Assembly: GCF_900188355.1 (NCBI RefSeq)
Contig: NZ_FZNX01000002.1
Coordinates: 372,001-436,000, forward strand
DNA length: 64,000 nt
Reading direction: 5' to 3'
DNA from: Lutibacter flavus
Lineage (GTDB): Bacteria; Bacteroidota; Bacteroidia; Flavobacteriales; Flavobacteriaceae
Positions 16,505 through 25,867 of the stretch are shown here, in pieces (position 1 is the first letter of the stretch; each line of letters starts with the position of its first letter). Made by a program: the position numbers and the translations under genes. The notes beneath the pieces were generated by a model. That model saw only the letters and a program-made list of their open reading frames with translations. It had not been told where the DNA came from and searched no databases.

Positions 16505-17716
16505 ATGATAGAAGAAAAAAAAGTGACATCTGAAGAAGCCGTTTTAATAGGAGTTGTAACTCAACACCAAGATGAAGATCAGGCAAATGAATATTTAGAT
16601 GAGTTGGAATTTTTAACATTAACGGCAGGAGGTGTTGCTGTTAAACGTTTTACTCAAAAATTAGAAATGCCACACCCTAAAACCTTTATAGGTACGGGGA
16701 AGTTAGAAGAGGTTAAGCGTTATATGGCAACTCATCATATTGAGACTGCTATTTTTGATGATGAACTTTCTTCTTCTCAGTTACGCAATATTGAAAAAGT
16801 ATTGGATTGTAAAGTGTTGGATAGAACAAATTTAATACTCGATATTTTTGCAAAAAGAGCCCAAACAAGTTACGCACGTACTCAGGTGGAATTAGCACAA
16901 TGCCAATATTTATTACCCAGATTAACCAGACTTTGGACGCATTTAGAACGTCAAAAAGGAGGAATTGGTTTAAGAGGGCCTGGTGAAACAGAGATTGAAA
17001 CTGATAGACGTATAATTAGAGATAAAATTGTTTTGCTAAAGGCAAAACTAAAAGTAATAGATAAGCAAATGGCCGTGCAACGTAAAAACCGCGGTAAAAT
17101 GGTGCGTGTTGCTTTAGTTGGTTATACCAATGTTGGGAAGTCAACCTTAATGAATGTAGTAAGTAAAAGCGATGTTTTTGCGGAAAACAAGTTGTTTGCA
17201 ACTCTGGATACCACCGTTAGAAAAGTTGTAATTAAAAACATTCCTTTTTTATTAACCGATACGGTTGGGTTTATTAGAAAGTTACCAACGCAGTTAGTTG
17301 AATCTTTTAAATCTACCTTAGATGAGGTGCGTGAGGCTGATTTATTATTACATGTTGTAGATATTTCTCATCCTAATTTTGAAGATCATATTGCTTCAGT
17401 AAATAAAATTTTGGACGAAATTAAAAGTGCAGATAAACCAACTATTATGGTTTTTAATAAAATTGATGCATACCAGCATGAAACTATTGATGAAGATGAT
17501 ATAGTAACCGAAAAAACAAAAGTACATTATACCCTAGAGGAGTGGGAAAAAACGTGGATGAATAAGTTAGATAATAACTGTATTTTTATTTCAGCCTTGA
17601 ATAAAGAAAATTTAGAAGATTTTAGAGAAAAGGTTTTTAAAGAAGTAAAGAAAATTCATATTACTCGTTTTCCTTATAACGATTTTTTATATGAAGAATA
17701 TGAAGAAGGAAATTAA
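16505..17716 (+). CDS. hflX: Ribosome-associated GTPase HflX
   Basis: 403 residues. The N-terminal HflX domain (about 20-185) includes the family signature GPGETEIETDRR. The G domain shows G1 GYTNVGKST, G3 DTVG and G4 NKID. HflX binds 50S/70S ribosomes and splits stalled or hibernating ribosomes, especially under heat stress. The last base pairs overlap the stop of the convergent CNNM gene (shared TTAA at 17713-17716). Confidence 0.96.
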   Translation: MIEEKKVTSEEAVLIGVVTQHQDEDQANEYLDELEFLTLTAGGVAVKRFTQKLEMPHPKTFIGTGKLEEVKRYMATHHIETAIFDDELSSSQLRNIEKVLDCKVLDRTNLILDIFAKRAQTSYARTQVELAQCQYLLPRLTRLWTHLERQKGGIGLRGPGETEIETDRRIIRDKIVLLKAKLKVIDKQMAVQRKNRGKMVRVALVGYTNVGKSTLMNVVSKSDVFAENKLFATLDTTVRKVVIKNIPFLLTDTVGFIRKLPTQLVESFKSTLDEVREADLLLHVVDISHPNFEDHIASVNKILDEIKSADKPTIMVFNKIDAYQHETIDEDDIVTEKTKVHYTLEEWEKTWMNKLDNNCIFISALNKENLEDFREKVFKEVKKIHITRFPYNDFLYEEYEEGN

Positions 17717-18810
17717 TTTTCTTCTTCATCTGTCTTTCTCTCTTCAATTAAACCTATTTTTTTAGCTCTGGTTTCCCAACTTTTTCGAGCCATAGACTGT
17801 AGATCTGCAACATTATCACTTTCGTCCATTATTTCTAAACCTAACAGCGTTTCAATTACATCTTCCATAGTTACCAAACCACTTAATGAACCGTATTCAT
17901 CAACAACTAAGGCAATGTGTTCTCTTTTAGCAACAAATCTTTCAAATAAATTAGGAATAGGTAAATTTCTATTTGTTACTAAAATTTCACGCTTAATTTT
18001 TGATAGTTTATCATTTCCATTCCCTATAATTATCTCCTCTAAAACTTCACTTTTTAAAATAAATCCGGTAATATTATCAGAAGTATTGTTGTAGATAGGG
18101 ATTCTGGAAAATTGAAGTTTAGGATATTTTTCAAAAAATGCTTGAATGGTCATTTCTTCTGAAGCAATTATCATAACAGTTCTTGGAGTCATAATGTCTT
18201 TTGCCAAAACTTCTTTAAACGAAAGTAAATTTTTAATTATAGCACCTTCACTTTCTTCAAAAACACCTTCTTTTTGTGCAATATCAGTCATTGCATGAAA
18301 ATCTTCTCTACTTAAAATTGAGCCATGTGCTCCCTTTCCGCCAATTAATTTTGTTGTTAATTGTAAAAGCCATAAAATTCCTGTCCATTTTAAAGGGAAT
18401 ATTAATACAACCAATGCTTTAGCTGTAAAATTAGCCAGTTGTTTCCAATAGGTTGCACCAATTGTTTTTGGAATTATTTCGGAAACAACTAAAATTAAAA
18501 AAGTCATAATTGCCGAAACAATACCAACCATATTTATTCCAAAAAAATTGATTTTAAAATCAAGAGTATCGGCTTGAACTCCAACTAAAATAGCACCTAC
18601 CGTATGAGCTATTGTATTTACAGTTAAAATTGCAATTAAAGGTTTGTCAACATCTTTTTTTAAGGTGGTTAGGGCATCTGCAAAACGTTTACCTTCTTGT
18701 TTTTTAATTTTAATAAAAGTAGGAGTAATGCTTAATAATACAGCTTCTAATATTGAGCATAAAAATGAAAAAAAGATAGATAAAGATGCGTAAAGTAAGA
18801 GTAATGACAT
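17713..18810 (-). CDS. CNNM/DUF21 family transporter with CBS pair
   Basis: 365 residues. The N-terminal DUF21 region has about four membrane helices (residues 1-25, 55-80, 90-115, 125-150) with EIIPKTIG. A CBS domain pair (about 200-325; DIMTPRTV, FSRIPIYNN, LVVDEYGSLSGLVT, EDVIETLLG) follows. CNNM/CorB proteins bind MgATP through CBS domains and take part in Mg2+ export. The CorC_HlyC C-terminal domain found in many relatives is absent; after the CBS pair there are only about 40 polar residues. Likely a divalent-cation transporter, with moderate certainty on direction and ion. Confidence 0.9.
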   Translation of the reverse strand: MSLLLLYASLSIFFSFLCSILEAVLLSITPTFIKIKKQEGKRFADALTTLKKDVDKPLIAILTVNTIAHTVGAILVGVQADTLDFKINFFGINMVGIVSAIMTFLILVVSEIIPKTIGATYWKQLANFTAKALVVLIFPLKWTGILWLLQLTTKLIGGKGAHGSILSREDFHAMTDIAQKEGVFEESEGAIIKNLLSFKEVLAKDIMTPRTVMIIASEEMTIQAFFEKYPKLQFSRIPIYNNTSDNITGFILKSEVLEEIIIGNGNDKLSKIKREILVTNRNLPIPNLFERFVAKREHIALVVDEYGSLSGLVTMEDVIETLLGLEIMDESDNVADLQSMARKSWETRAKKIGLIEERKTDEEEN

Positions 18811-18902
18811 TTTATATATGTTTAATTGCTAAAATAGGTAATTAAATTTAGTTAATATTTTGCAGAAAAATAAATTTTAAATCCTTACTGATATTTAAAC
18901 CA

Positions 18903-18942
18903 AAAAAAGACATTCCTTAAAGTTAAAAGCAATGTCTTTTTT
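18903..18942 (-). terminator. Intrinsic terminator of secreted endonuclease gene
   Basis: Arms AAAAAAGACATT (18903-18914) and AATGTCTTTTTT (18931-18942), just past the endonuclease stop at 18957, with a T-run on the minus strand. Confidence 0.8.
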
Positions 18943-18956
18943 TGACTTTTGGTTAA

Positions 18957-19625
18957 TTATTCTTTAATTATTTTTAATAAAACAGGCTCCTCTAAATTCA
19001 CTTTTACCATATATAATCCGGTAGGTTTAGTTTCAATATTTAATTGAACTTTACCATAAATTATAGGATATTCTTTTATTGAAATCAATTGTGATTGAAT
19101 ATTATAGATTTCAATAGTAACTTCTTTCTGAGAAATTGGTAAAGCTATTTCAAAATTCCCTTTTGAAGGGTTTGGATATGCTAAAATTTCACTAAACGAA
19201 TCAACTGTTTTAGAAAAAACTCCTTCACAGGAAACACTAGATTTAACTTGGATAATATCTCCATGTTTTGCATTAATTACAAATGTTGGAGAATATGTTT
19301 CTAAAGTTTTTTGGTCATTTACAAGCACTATAAAAGGAGCAGTACCTTGTTCAATATCAAACGAAACTTTACCGGAAACAGATGTTGACTTCCCAGAAAT
19401 TGTTATTCCTTCATCAATTTCAACGTTAAAACACTGCTCATAATTTTCACCTGAAATGGTAATACAAATATCATATGAAGCGGGAGGTAAATTATCAACA
19501 GTTAAACCGGACTTTGTAAAATTATAGTTGGTTCCATTAATAGTTGCAACATAATCAAATGTTTCAATAACGGTTATTAAAATTTGACCGTTATTTTTAT
19601 TTGGACAAGTTTCGCTAATTGATTC
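18957..19625 (-). repeat. Shared C-terminal coding repeat, copy A
   Basis: Encodes the last 222 residues or so of the secreted endonuclease. It aligns collinearly at an offset of 2923 nt with the last part of the metalloprotease gene (21880-22548), with long blocks of near identity at DNA level (for example around ATTTCACTAAA and GATATTATAGATTTCAAT). Confidence 0.85.
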
Positions 19626-21698
19626 AATTTTAAAATTATTAGAAGTTAATTTGAAACATCCATTGGTATCAACATTACTTCCTACTGTACTATTCGGACA
19701 AAGGTCATCATAGTTTATAACCCCATCGTTATCATCATCCAATTGCCCATTAGAACAACCAGCTGCATTTACAATTTCTCCATTCGGTGTATTTTCACAT
19801 AAATCTAAATTATTCATAACTCCATCTTCGTCATCATCTAACTGACTTTCTGCGCAACCAGAAGTATTTACAGTTGCTCCAATTGGCGAACTTGGGCATA
19901 AATCGTCACTGTTTTGTACTCCATCATTATCATCATCTAATTGTCCCATAGAACAACCATTAGCATCTACACTTTCGCCAGCGGGTGTTCCAGAGCATAA
20001 ATCATCTTCGTTCAAAACACCATCATCATCAACATCATCATTATTATCTGCAATAATTTCAAAATTATCAACAGTCCATCGAGTTGGATCATTATTTGAG
20101 TAGTATTTAAAAGCAAAATAAACGGTTCCAGTAATAGAACTTATATCAATATCTGAAAAGGAATAAATTTCTTCTGTTCCGCCACCATCAGAATGAACTG
20201 GAATTGTAATGTTTGGAACCGATACCCAAGTAAAACTTTCTGGACTACTTAAACCATCATAATCAGTTGAATAAACCAATTCTAAAGGTGTTGTTCCATA
20301 AGCGGCATCAGTATAAAAACTGATTTTTTCACCAGTATTTTCGTCAAAATTAATTGAAGTGTTGGTTATTAACCAATCTCTACTAAATACATCTTGTTGA
20401 TAACCGTTAATACCCATAGAACCTGAATTGTTTTCGCCAAATTGAGTTTCACAAGCCCAGTCTTTATTACTTTCTTCACTGTATGTAAAAAAGTTTATGG
20501 TGCTACAATTATTAAAATCTTCTGAAAACAAGACTAAAGGACCTTCAAGAGTTTTAATATTTATTAGATTACTTTCAAGAGATAAATTGGATGCGGCATC
20601 TCTCGCTTTTACTGAAATAGTATAATTGGTATTTTCACTTAAACCTGATATAATTAAAGTTGTAGTATATGCTGTTTTAAAATAGATTCCATCTAAATAT
20701 ATTAAATAATCAACCACTCCAATATTATCTGTTGAAGCAATCCAATTTATTTCAACAGTATCATCTGTAATATTTGAAGATGTTAAATTAGTTGGAGCTA
20801 AAGGAGCTTCAGAATCTGTAATGTTATTTAAATTCCATGTATCTTCGGCGTTCACTCCTCCCCAAATAAGCGTTGCTAAATATGGGTTATCAATAAAAGG
20901 GTTTCTATTCCCTTGAACAGTTTCAATATAATCATTTCTTTGATTTTCAAAATCTGAAACAGGGTCTTCGATATTCCAGTTTAAAAATAGGTCAATCATA
21001 TTTGAATCTATGGTTAAAGGTGTTCCAAAACCAACATCTATAGGTAAGCACTGAGTTTGAGAAATTTGAGATCCATCACCGTGATATCTTAAATACATGT
21101 ACATTATTACACGTGCAACATCTCCTTTCCATTCATCACCTGGATACCAGCCACCATTGGTTGATATTATTTTTGAGTCTCCATTTCCAGTAGTAAATTT
21201 TCTATTGCTTCTTAATGAATTTCTATCAGCATCTGCTGGTTTTAGATTGTTAACATCTGTACCAGGTCCGGGTTCATCAGTACCCAAATTTGGTTTGGCT
21301 AAAGATTTTGCAAAAACATGTTCTCTATTCCATTTACCAGGGTCACCACCACCTGTATCTTGCAAGTTTTTATCTCTAGTTCTATCCGTATCTGAAATTC
21401 CATCATTATCATCAAATCCATAAATAAGTAAAACATTATTAGCGTTCGTAGGGTCTTCATCAACCGTCTTTAAAACATCCCATGTGTCAGTGGACCCCGA
21501 AGTATAAGGAATTGCGGTATGAGTTGAAGATATTCGATTCGATAACTCTACAAATAATTCATTTTCAGTTTTTGTTAAATCAAGCCCGTTATAATACGAT
21601 TGAACTTGGCCATAAAATGGAATTACGAATAAAAACAAAAAAATAGAATTCAAAAGATTCTTAAATGCCTTAGTGTTTTTTGTGTTTGTTGAATGCAT
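18957..21698 (-). CDS. T9SS-secreted endonuclease I with FN3, jelly-roll, TSP3 and sorting domains
   Basis: 913 residues. After a signal peptide (about 1-31), residues 35-290 form an endonuclease I (EndA/NucM-type) domain with WNREHVFAKS (123-132) and NLKPADADRNSLRSNRKF (151-168). A fibronectin III domain follows (294-384), then a choice-of-anchor-J-like jelly roll (388-545), four to five DDDNDGV calcium-binding thrombospondin type 3 repeats (553-683), a conserved linker starting SETCPN, and a type A T9SS sorting domain (about 835-913; AYPNPSKGNF, ending LLKIIKE). EndA/NucM enzymes cut DNA and RNA non-specifically. Predicted to be released or surface-attached via T9SS. It has its own promoter and terminator. 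Confidence 0.93.
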   Translation of the reverse strand: MHSTNTKNTKAFKNLLNSIFLFLFVIPFYGQVQSYYNGLDLTKTENELFVELSNRISSTHTAIPYTSGSTDTWDVLKTVDEDPTNANNVLLIYGFDDNDGISDTDRTRDKNLQDTGGGDPGKWNREHVFAKSLAKPNLGTDEPGPGTDVNNLKPADADRNSLRSNRKFTTGNGDSKIISTNGGWYPGDEWKGDVARVIMYMYLRYHGDGSQISQTQCLPIDVGFGTPLTIDSNMIDLFLNWNIEDPVSDFENQRNDYIETVQGNRNPFIDNPYLATLIWGGVNAEDTWNLNNITDSEAPLAPTNLTSSNITDDTVEINWIASTDNIGVVDYLIYLDGIYFKTAYTTTLIISGLSENTNYTISVKARDAASNLSLESNLINIKTLEGPLVLFSEDFNNCSTINFFTYSEESNKDWACETQFGENNSGSMGINGYQQDVFSRDWLITNTSINFDENTGEKISFYTDAAYGTTPLELVYSTDYDGLSSPESFTWVSVPNITIPVHSDGGGTEEIYSFSDIDISSITGTVYFAFKYYSNNDPTRWTVDNFEIIADNNDDVDDDGVLNEDDLCSGTPAGESVDANGCSMGQLDDDNDGVQNSDDLCPSSPIGATVNTSGCAESQLDDDEDGVMNNLDLCENTPNGEIVNAAGCSNGQLDDDNDGVINYDDLCPNSTVGSNVDTNGCFKLTSNNFKIESISETCPNKNNGQILITVIETFDYVATINGTNYNFTKSGLTVDNLPPASYDICITISGENYEQCFNVEIDEGITISGKSTSVSGKVSFDIEQGTAPFIVLVNDQKTLETYSPTFVINAKHGDIIQVKSSVSCEGVFSKTVDSFSEILAYPNPSKGNFEIALPISQKEVTIEIYNIQSQLISIKEYPIIYGKVQLNIETKPTGLYMVKVNLEEPVLLKIIKE

Positions 21699-21746
21699 TA
21701 AAAGTATTTTTATTAAAATTCATCTAAATTATAGGATAAGATTTCA

Positions 21747-21778
21747 CAAACTTATTACTAATTTTTGAAAATAAACAA
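21747..21778 (-). promoter_or_regulatory. Promoter of the secreted endonuclease gene
   Basis: On the minus strand, -33 TTG (21776-21778) and -7 TAAGTTTG (21747-21754) are separated by 21 nt, close to the Bacteroidota ideal. The ATG at 21698 is about 48 nt downstream. Confidence 0.6.
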
Positions 21779-21822
21779 TAAACTTAATAATAAGGTTTTT
21801 TCATTAGAATTATTTGTAAAAT

Positions 21823-21859
21823 AAAAGCCCTTTCAACTTTAGTAATTGAAAGGGCTTTT
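21823..21859 (-). terminator. Intrinsic terminator of metalloprotease gene
   Basis: Arms AAAAGCCCTTTCAA (21823-21836) and TTGAAAGGGCTTTT (21846-21859), immediately after the protease stop at 21880. Confidence 0.85.
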
Positions 21860-21879
21860 TCTAAATTTAAAATAATTTT

Positions 21880-22548
21880 TTACTCTTTTATAACTTTAAG
21901 CAAAACAGGCACATCTAAGTTAACTTTTACAAAATATAAACCTGTGGCATTATTGTTAATGTTAATTCTAACTTTTCCAGAAACCACATTATAATTTTTT
22001 ATTGAAATTAATTGTGATTGAATATTATAGATTTCAATTGTTACTTCTTTCTGAGAAATTGGTAAAGCTATTGTATAATTACCATTTGAAGGATTTGGAT
22101 ACGCTAAAATTTCACTAAATGAATCAACTGTTTTGGAAAAAACTCCTTCACAGGAAACACTAGTTTTAACTTGGATAATATCTCCATGTTTTGCGTTAAT
22201 AACAAATGTTGGAGATAATGTTTCTGAAGTTTTTATATCATTTACAAAAATTGAATATGGAGCCGTACCCTGCTCTATATTAACTGAAATTTTTCCAGAA
22301 TCATTATTTGCTTTACCGGAAATTGTAATTCCCTCTGCGATTTCAACCTGGAAACATTGCTCATAATCTTCACCCGAAATAGTAATACAAATATCATATG
22401 AATTAGGAGATAAATTATCAACAGTTAAACTATTGTTTGTAAAATTATAATTGGTTCCATTAATTGTTGCAACATAATCAAATGTTTCAATGGCAGTTAT
22501 TAAAATTTGCCCATTATTTTCATTAGGGCAGGTTTCACTTATTGTCTG
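21880..22548 (-). repeat. Shared C-terminal coding repeat, copy B
   Basis: Encodes the last 222 residues or so of the metalloprotease. It is the partner of 18957-19625, collinear at offset 2923 nt. Confidence 0.85.
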
Positions 22549-25500
22549 AATTGAAAAATTATCACCAGCTAACGAAAATATTGGACAACCCGAGCTATCC
22601 ACGGTACTTCCTAATGGTGTATTTGGACAAAGATCTAAATTATTAGGGACCCCATCTTTATCATCATCCTCACTAATCACATCTAATCCACATATTTCTA
22701 TGCTCCAATTTTCTATAGTTCCAATATCTTCAGGACCAGAATCAACAACTTCTAATATCCATTCTCCATAGGATTCTTCAGTATTAAAACTTGATAAATT
22801 TCCTTGGGGACTATAGGTTCCTGTGAATGGTGCTAATCCAGAGCCAATGGTTGAAATTGCATCATCATCAAAAATAGTATTTGTGTATCCAAGACCTTCA
22901 TCACCATTATTTGCAGATAACAATACTGATGTACCATTTGGACTAACTAATGTTAAGGTTAAGTCACCAACCCATTGATGAGGAATATTTATTGTTAAAT
23001 TAACATCAGTAATAATTTTATTATGAGTTATATTTATAACAGAACTAGCCCCACTAACATTATTATCTGGAATCTCAACAGGAATGTCTATAGCGTTGAA
23101 AGAATCACAAACAATATTAGCAGTAGTAAAATTATAAACAGTTGAGAAATCACTTTCTCCACACTCATTCTTCCCTTTTACTCGCCAAAAGTAGTTTGTA
23201 TTTAATTCTAATTGTAATGGACTGTAGTTATTTGTTTTTAATGTAGCGGATTCTATAATTGTTGAAAAAGAATTATCAGGTGAAATTTCGATTTCATAGT
23301 CAATTACATTTTCATCTATAACCCAACTTAAAAAAATAGGATCTATTAACTCGCTGCTATCATTTTCTGGAGAACTTAAAATTGGTTGCGTAAATTGAGA
23401 TGAAAATATATTTAAAAAAGAAACTGTATTTTTTTCAATTGATGAAGATGTGCCTTTTACAGAGATATTATATAATCCAGTAGCGGTGGTGTTTTCAATT
23501 CCACTAACAACCATTTCTACAGTAGTGTTGTTATCAGTTGCAGTAGCAGGATTAAATGTTACAGTTGCGCCTTCAGGAAAACCTAAAGCTGAAAAAGTTG
23601 TTTCCTCATTAAAATTTGAAAAGGTATTATAAGTAAACGTGTAAATAGCATTATTTGGAGCGCAAATATTTAAATTATTAGAATCAAAATCCATAATAAA
23701 TTCAGAAGACTGAATTTCAATATCAGCAAGATTTACATTATAAAAAACGTTGCCAACACTTTCAACTTTTATTCTTGCCCGTCTAGTTGTTTCGTTAGGA
23801 ACTATAATTTCTTGGGAGCCATCATTTGGGACATTTGAAGCCAATACTATTGGATAAGTATCACCGCCATCAGTTGATAGTAAAATATTCACATTTGAAC
23901 AATTAACAGGTGCAATGTTGGTGTTTGCAACATTCCATGTAATTGTATTGGCAGTTCCTGCGCTCCAAGATTCAGCAGCTGTTTGTGAAGTTAGCATAAA
24001 ACTACCTGAATTAGCATCAAATGTAATAACGGATTCATCACTTGCTGTTTGTCCGCCATTTTCATTATTATCTCGAACAGTAAGTCCAAATTTCATTGTT
24101 CTAGAAACAGATGGTAAAACCTCCCAATCGTTTGATGTATTTCCTGATAAAACAGTTTCTGTACTTGGGAAATAACGTGTAGGATTTTCACTTGGTTTTA
24201 TGGATCTAAACGCAGGCCCTACATTTGAAGTAGCTGTTAGCGGATAGGTAGCTGATTCCGTGTCTAATTGTTCCCAGGTATATGTTAACAAATCACCATC
24301 AATATCTGAAGCATCCGCAGTTAAAGCGAAAGGAGTAGAAATTGGAATTGTATAGTTTTGAACCGGATTAATTATTGGAGCACTATTTCCCGTTGCGGTT
24401 AATATTCCACAAGTGCTAATACCATTACTAATATTAGCCCACATTTCTCTAATACTTACTAAATGAAAATAATCATCACTTAAACTTACCACATTGTCTG
24501 GAGCACACAATCCAGAATATGCCATAATTGTGGATCCACTACCAGTTTCAACTGCTGTACCATAATTGATATTGCCAGAACAATTCCCTGCTTCACTATT
24601 AAAAGTATGGTGAGCACCATATTGGTGTCCCATCTCATGAGCCACATAATCAATATCATAACCAGGTCCAATAGGATTTGGTGATCCTGTAATTCCTCTT
24701 GCTTTTCCATTAGGAGTACAAGGGGAGTTTAATTGTGCTAATCCTCCACCTCCAGTGCTAAAAGTATGGCCGATATCATAATTTGATGAGCCTATAACAC
24801 TATTAATAACAGTTTGACTCTCTTCAATTAAATCTGATGAGCTATCATTTGTAAAACCATCTGTATCTTTATTTAAATAAATAATACTGGCATTGTTATC
24901 AACTAAAATCATTGTTAGTGCAACATCTCTCTCAAATATAGCATTTACATGGGTCATTGTTGTTGCAATAGCTGATAATACCGCTGATTTTTTAACCTCA
25001 TCCGTTGCAGTTGGATCAATTCCTTGTTGGTCTAAGTGGAATTGAGAATATTCTCCAGTAGTTGCAACAGCCAATCTAAAAGTTCTTAATTGTCCATCAT
25101 TTGCATTGTTAGCTTTTGAAGAAGTATTGGAATTTGTTCCTGTAAGATTGGATTTAAGATCTTCAAATTTGCATTCAAAAGGTTCAGTTTCTGCAGGTAA
25201 ATCAGACTTTTTATAAACTAAATAAGATTCTTTGTTTTTGGTATATGTCTCAATAAAAGCTGTTTCTTTTGAGTTTTGAAAAACCATTGCGTTTAAGCCT
25301 AAATCTGTGATACTAAATCGAATGGAAGAAGTAGAATTTTCAATTCCATTTCCAACATAAGATCTTATATTTGGGTACTTCTTTTGAAGACTTTCTTCCA
25401 AAATTGAAGCTTCAAAAATTTCATATTTTTCTAATTCCCCTTCTCCATTAGGGAATTGTAAGATAACATTTGATTTTTTTAAGTTACTTTTTCTTTTAGG

Positions 25501-25713
25501 AATATTATTTAGAGATTTTTTAAGTTTTGCAATATTTAGGTCAAAAACTTTAAATTCTTTTGGTATTGATTTCTTTTCAACAATTAAAGAAGGTTCTTGG
25601 ATTAATTCCCTTTTCTTTGTCCATAAGTTATTTGTTTCCTGAGCAGAAACAGATAGAAACTGAATTGTAAAAAAAAGAAATAGAATTATTAATTTATTAA
25701 ATATAAATTTCAT
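21880..25713 (-). CDS. T9SS-secreted metzincin metalloprotease with P domain
   Basis: 1277 residues. Signal peptide (about 1-24), a propeptide-like region to about 200, then a reprolysin-like zinc protease domain with HEMGHQYGAHH (zinc ligands His359, His363, His369; catalytic Glu360) and a Met-turn in STIMAYSG. Ig/cadherin-like segments follow (about 440-780), an FN3-like domain (780-865), a proprotein convertase P domain (868-1007), one thrombospondin type 3 repeat, and the linker plus type A sorting domain shared with the upstream endonuclease (about 1056-1277). Likely an extracellular endopeptidase. It has its own promoter and terminator. Confidence 0.94.
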   Translation of the reverse strand: MKFIFNKLIILFLFFTIQFLSVSAQETNNLWTKKRELIQEPSLIVEKKSIPKEFKVFDLNIAKLKKSLNNIPKRKSNLKKSNVILQFPNGEGELEKYEIFEASILEESLQKKYPNIRSYVGNGIENSTSSIRFSITDLGLNAMVFQNSKETAFIETYTKNKESYLVYKKSDLPAETEPFECKFEDLKSNLTGTNSNTSSKANNANDGQLRTFRLAVATTGEYSQFHLDQQGIDPTATDEVKKSAVLSAIATTMTHVNAIFERDVALTMILVDNNASIIYLNKDTDGFTNDSSSDLIEESQTVINSVIGSSNYDIGHTFSTGGGGLAQLNSPCTPNGKARGITGSPNPIGPGYDIDYVAHEMGHQYGAHHTFNSEAGNCSGNINYGTAVETGSGSTIMAYSGLCAPDNVVSLSDDYFHLVSIREMWANISNGISTCGILTATGNSAPIINPVQNYTIPISTPFALTADASDIDGDLLTYTWEQLDTESATYPLTATSNVGPAFRSIKPSENPTRYFPSTETVLSGNTSNDWEVLPSVSRTMKFGLTVRDNNENGGQTASDESVITFDANSGSFMLTSQTAAESWSAGTANTITWNVANTNIAPVNCSNVNILLSTDGGDTYPIVLASNVPNDGSQEIIVPNETTRRARIKVESVGNVFYNVNLADIEIQSSEFIMDFDSNNLNICAPNNAIYTFTYNTFSNFNEETTFSALGFPEGATVTFNPATATDNNTTVEMVVSGIENTTATGLYNISVKGTSSSIEKNTVSFLNIFSSQFTQPILSSPENDSSELIDPIFLSWVIDENVIDYEIEISPDNSFSTIIESATLKTNNYSPLQLELNTNYFWRVKGKNECGESDFSTVYNFTTANIVCDSFNAIDIPVEIPDNNVSGASSVINITHNKIITDVNLTINIPHQWVGDLTLTLVSPNGTSVLLSANNGDEGLGYTNTIFDDDAISTIGSGLAPFTGTYSPQGNLSSFNTEESYGEWILEVVDSGPEDIGTIENWSIEICGLDVISEDDDKDGVPNNLDLCPNTPLGSTVDSSGCPIFSLAGDNFSIQTISETCPNENNGQILITAIETFDYVATINGTNYNFTNNSLTVDNLSPNSYDICITISGEDYEQCFQVEIAEGITISGKANNDSGKISVNIEQGTAPYSIFVNDIKTSETLSPTFVINAKHGDIIQVKTSVSCEGVFSKTVDSFSEILAYPNPSNGNYTIALPISQKEVTIEIYNIQSQLISIKNYNVVSGKVRININNNATGLYFVKVNLDVPVLLKVIKE

Positions 25714-25747
25714 GTGTTATTTTGTTTTTTTGGATCTTGAAAACTCA

Positions 25748-25777
25748 CAAATATAAAAGATAATAATTTGATTACAA
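25748..25777 (-). promoter_or_regulatory. Promoter of the metalloprotease gene
   Basis: Minus-strand -33 TTG (25775-25777) and -7 TATATTTG (25748-25755), 19 nt apart, a full consensus match. The ATG is at 25713. Confidence 0.65.
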
Positions 25778-25828
25778 TATCAATGCCATTTTTATTATTA
25801 TTGGTATCTTCATTTTAATTAAATAAAG

Positions 25829-25836
25829 TATTTTTG
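25829..25836 (+). promoter_or_regulatory. -7 box TATTTTTG ahead of ribF
   Basis: An exact TAnnTTTG match. A TTG at 25801-25803 is 25 nt upstream, slightly far. Translation starts at a TTG at 25868. Confidence 0.5.
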
Positions 25837-25867
25837 TTTTTTATTGTAACCAATTCTGTTTTCAATT

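Noticed and set aside
19650-20045. DNA repeats resembling an array
   Set aside because: They encode thrombospondin type 3 calcium repeats, not CRISPR: no constant-length repeat-spacer order and no cas genes.
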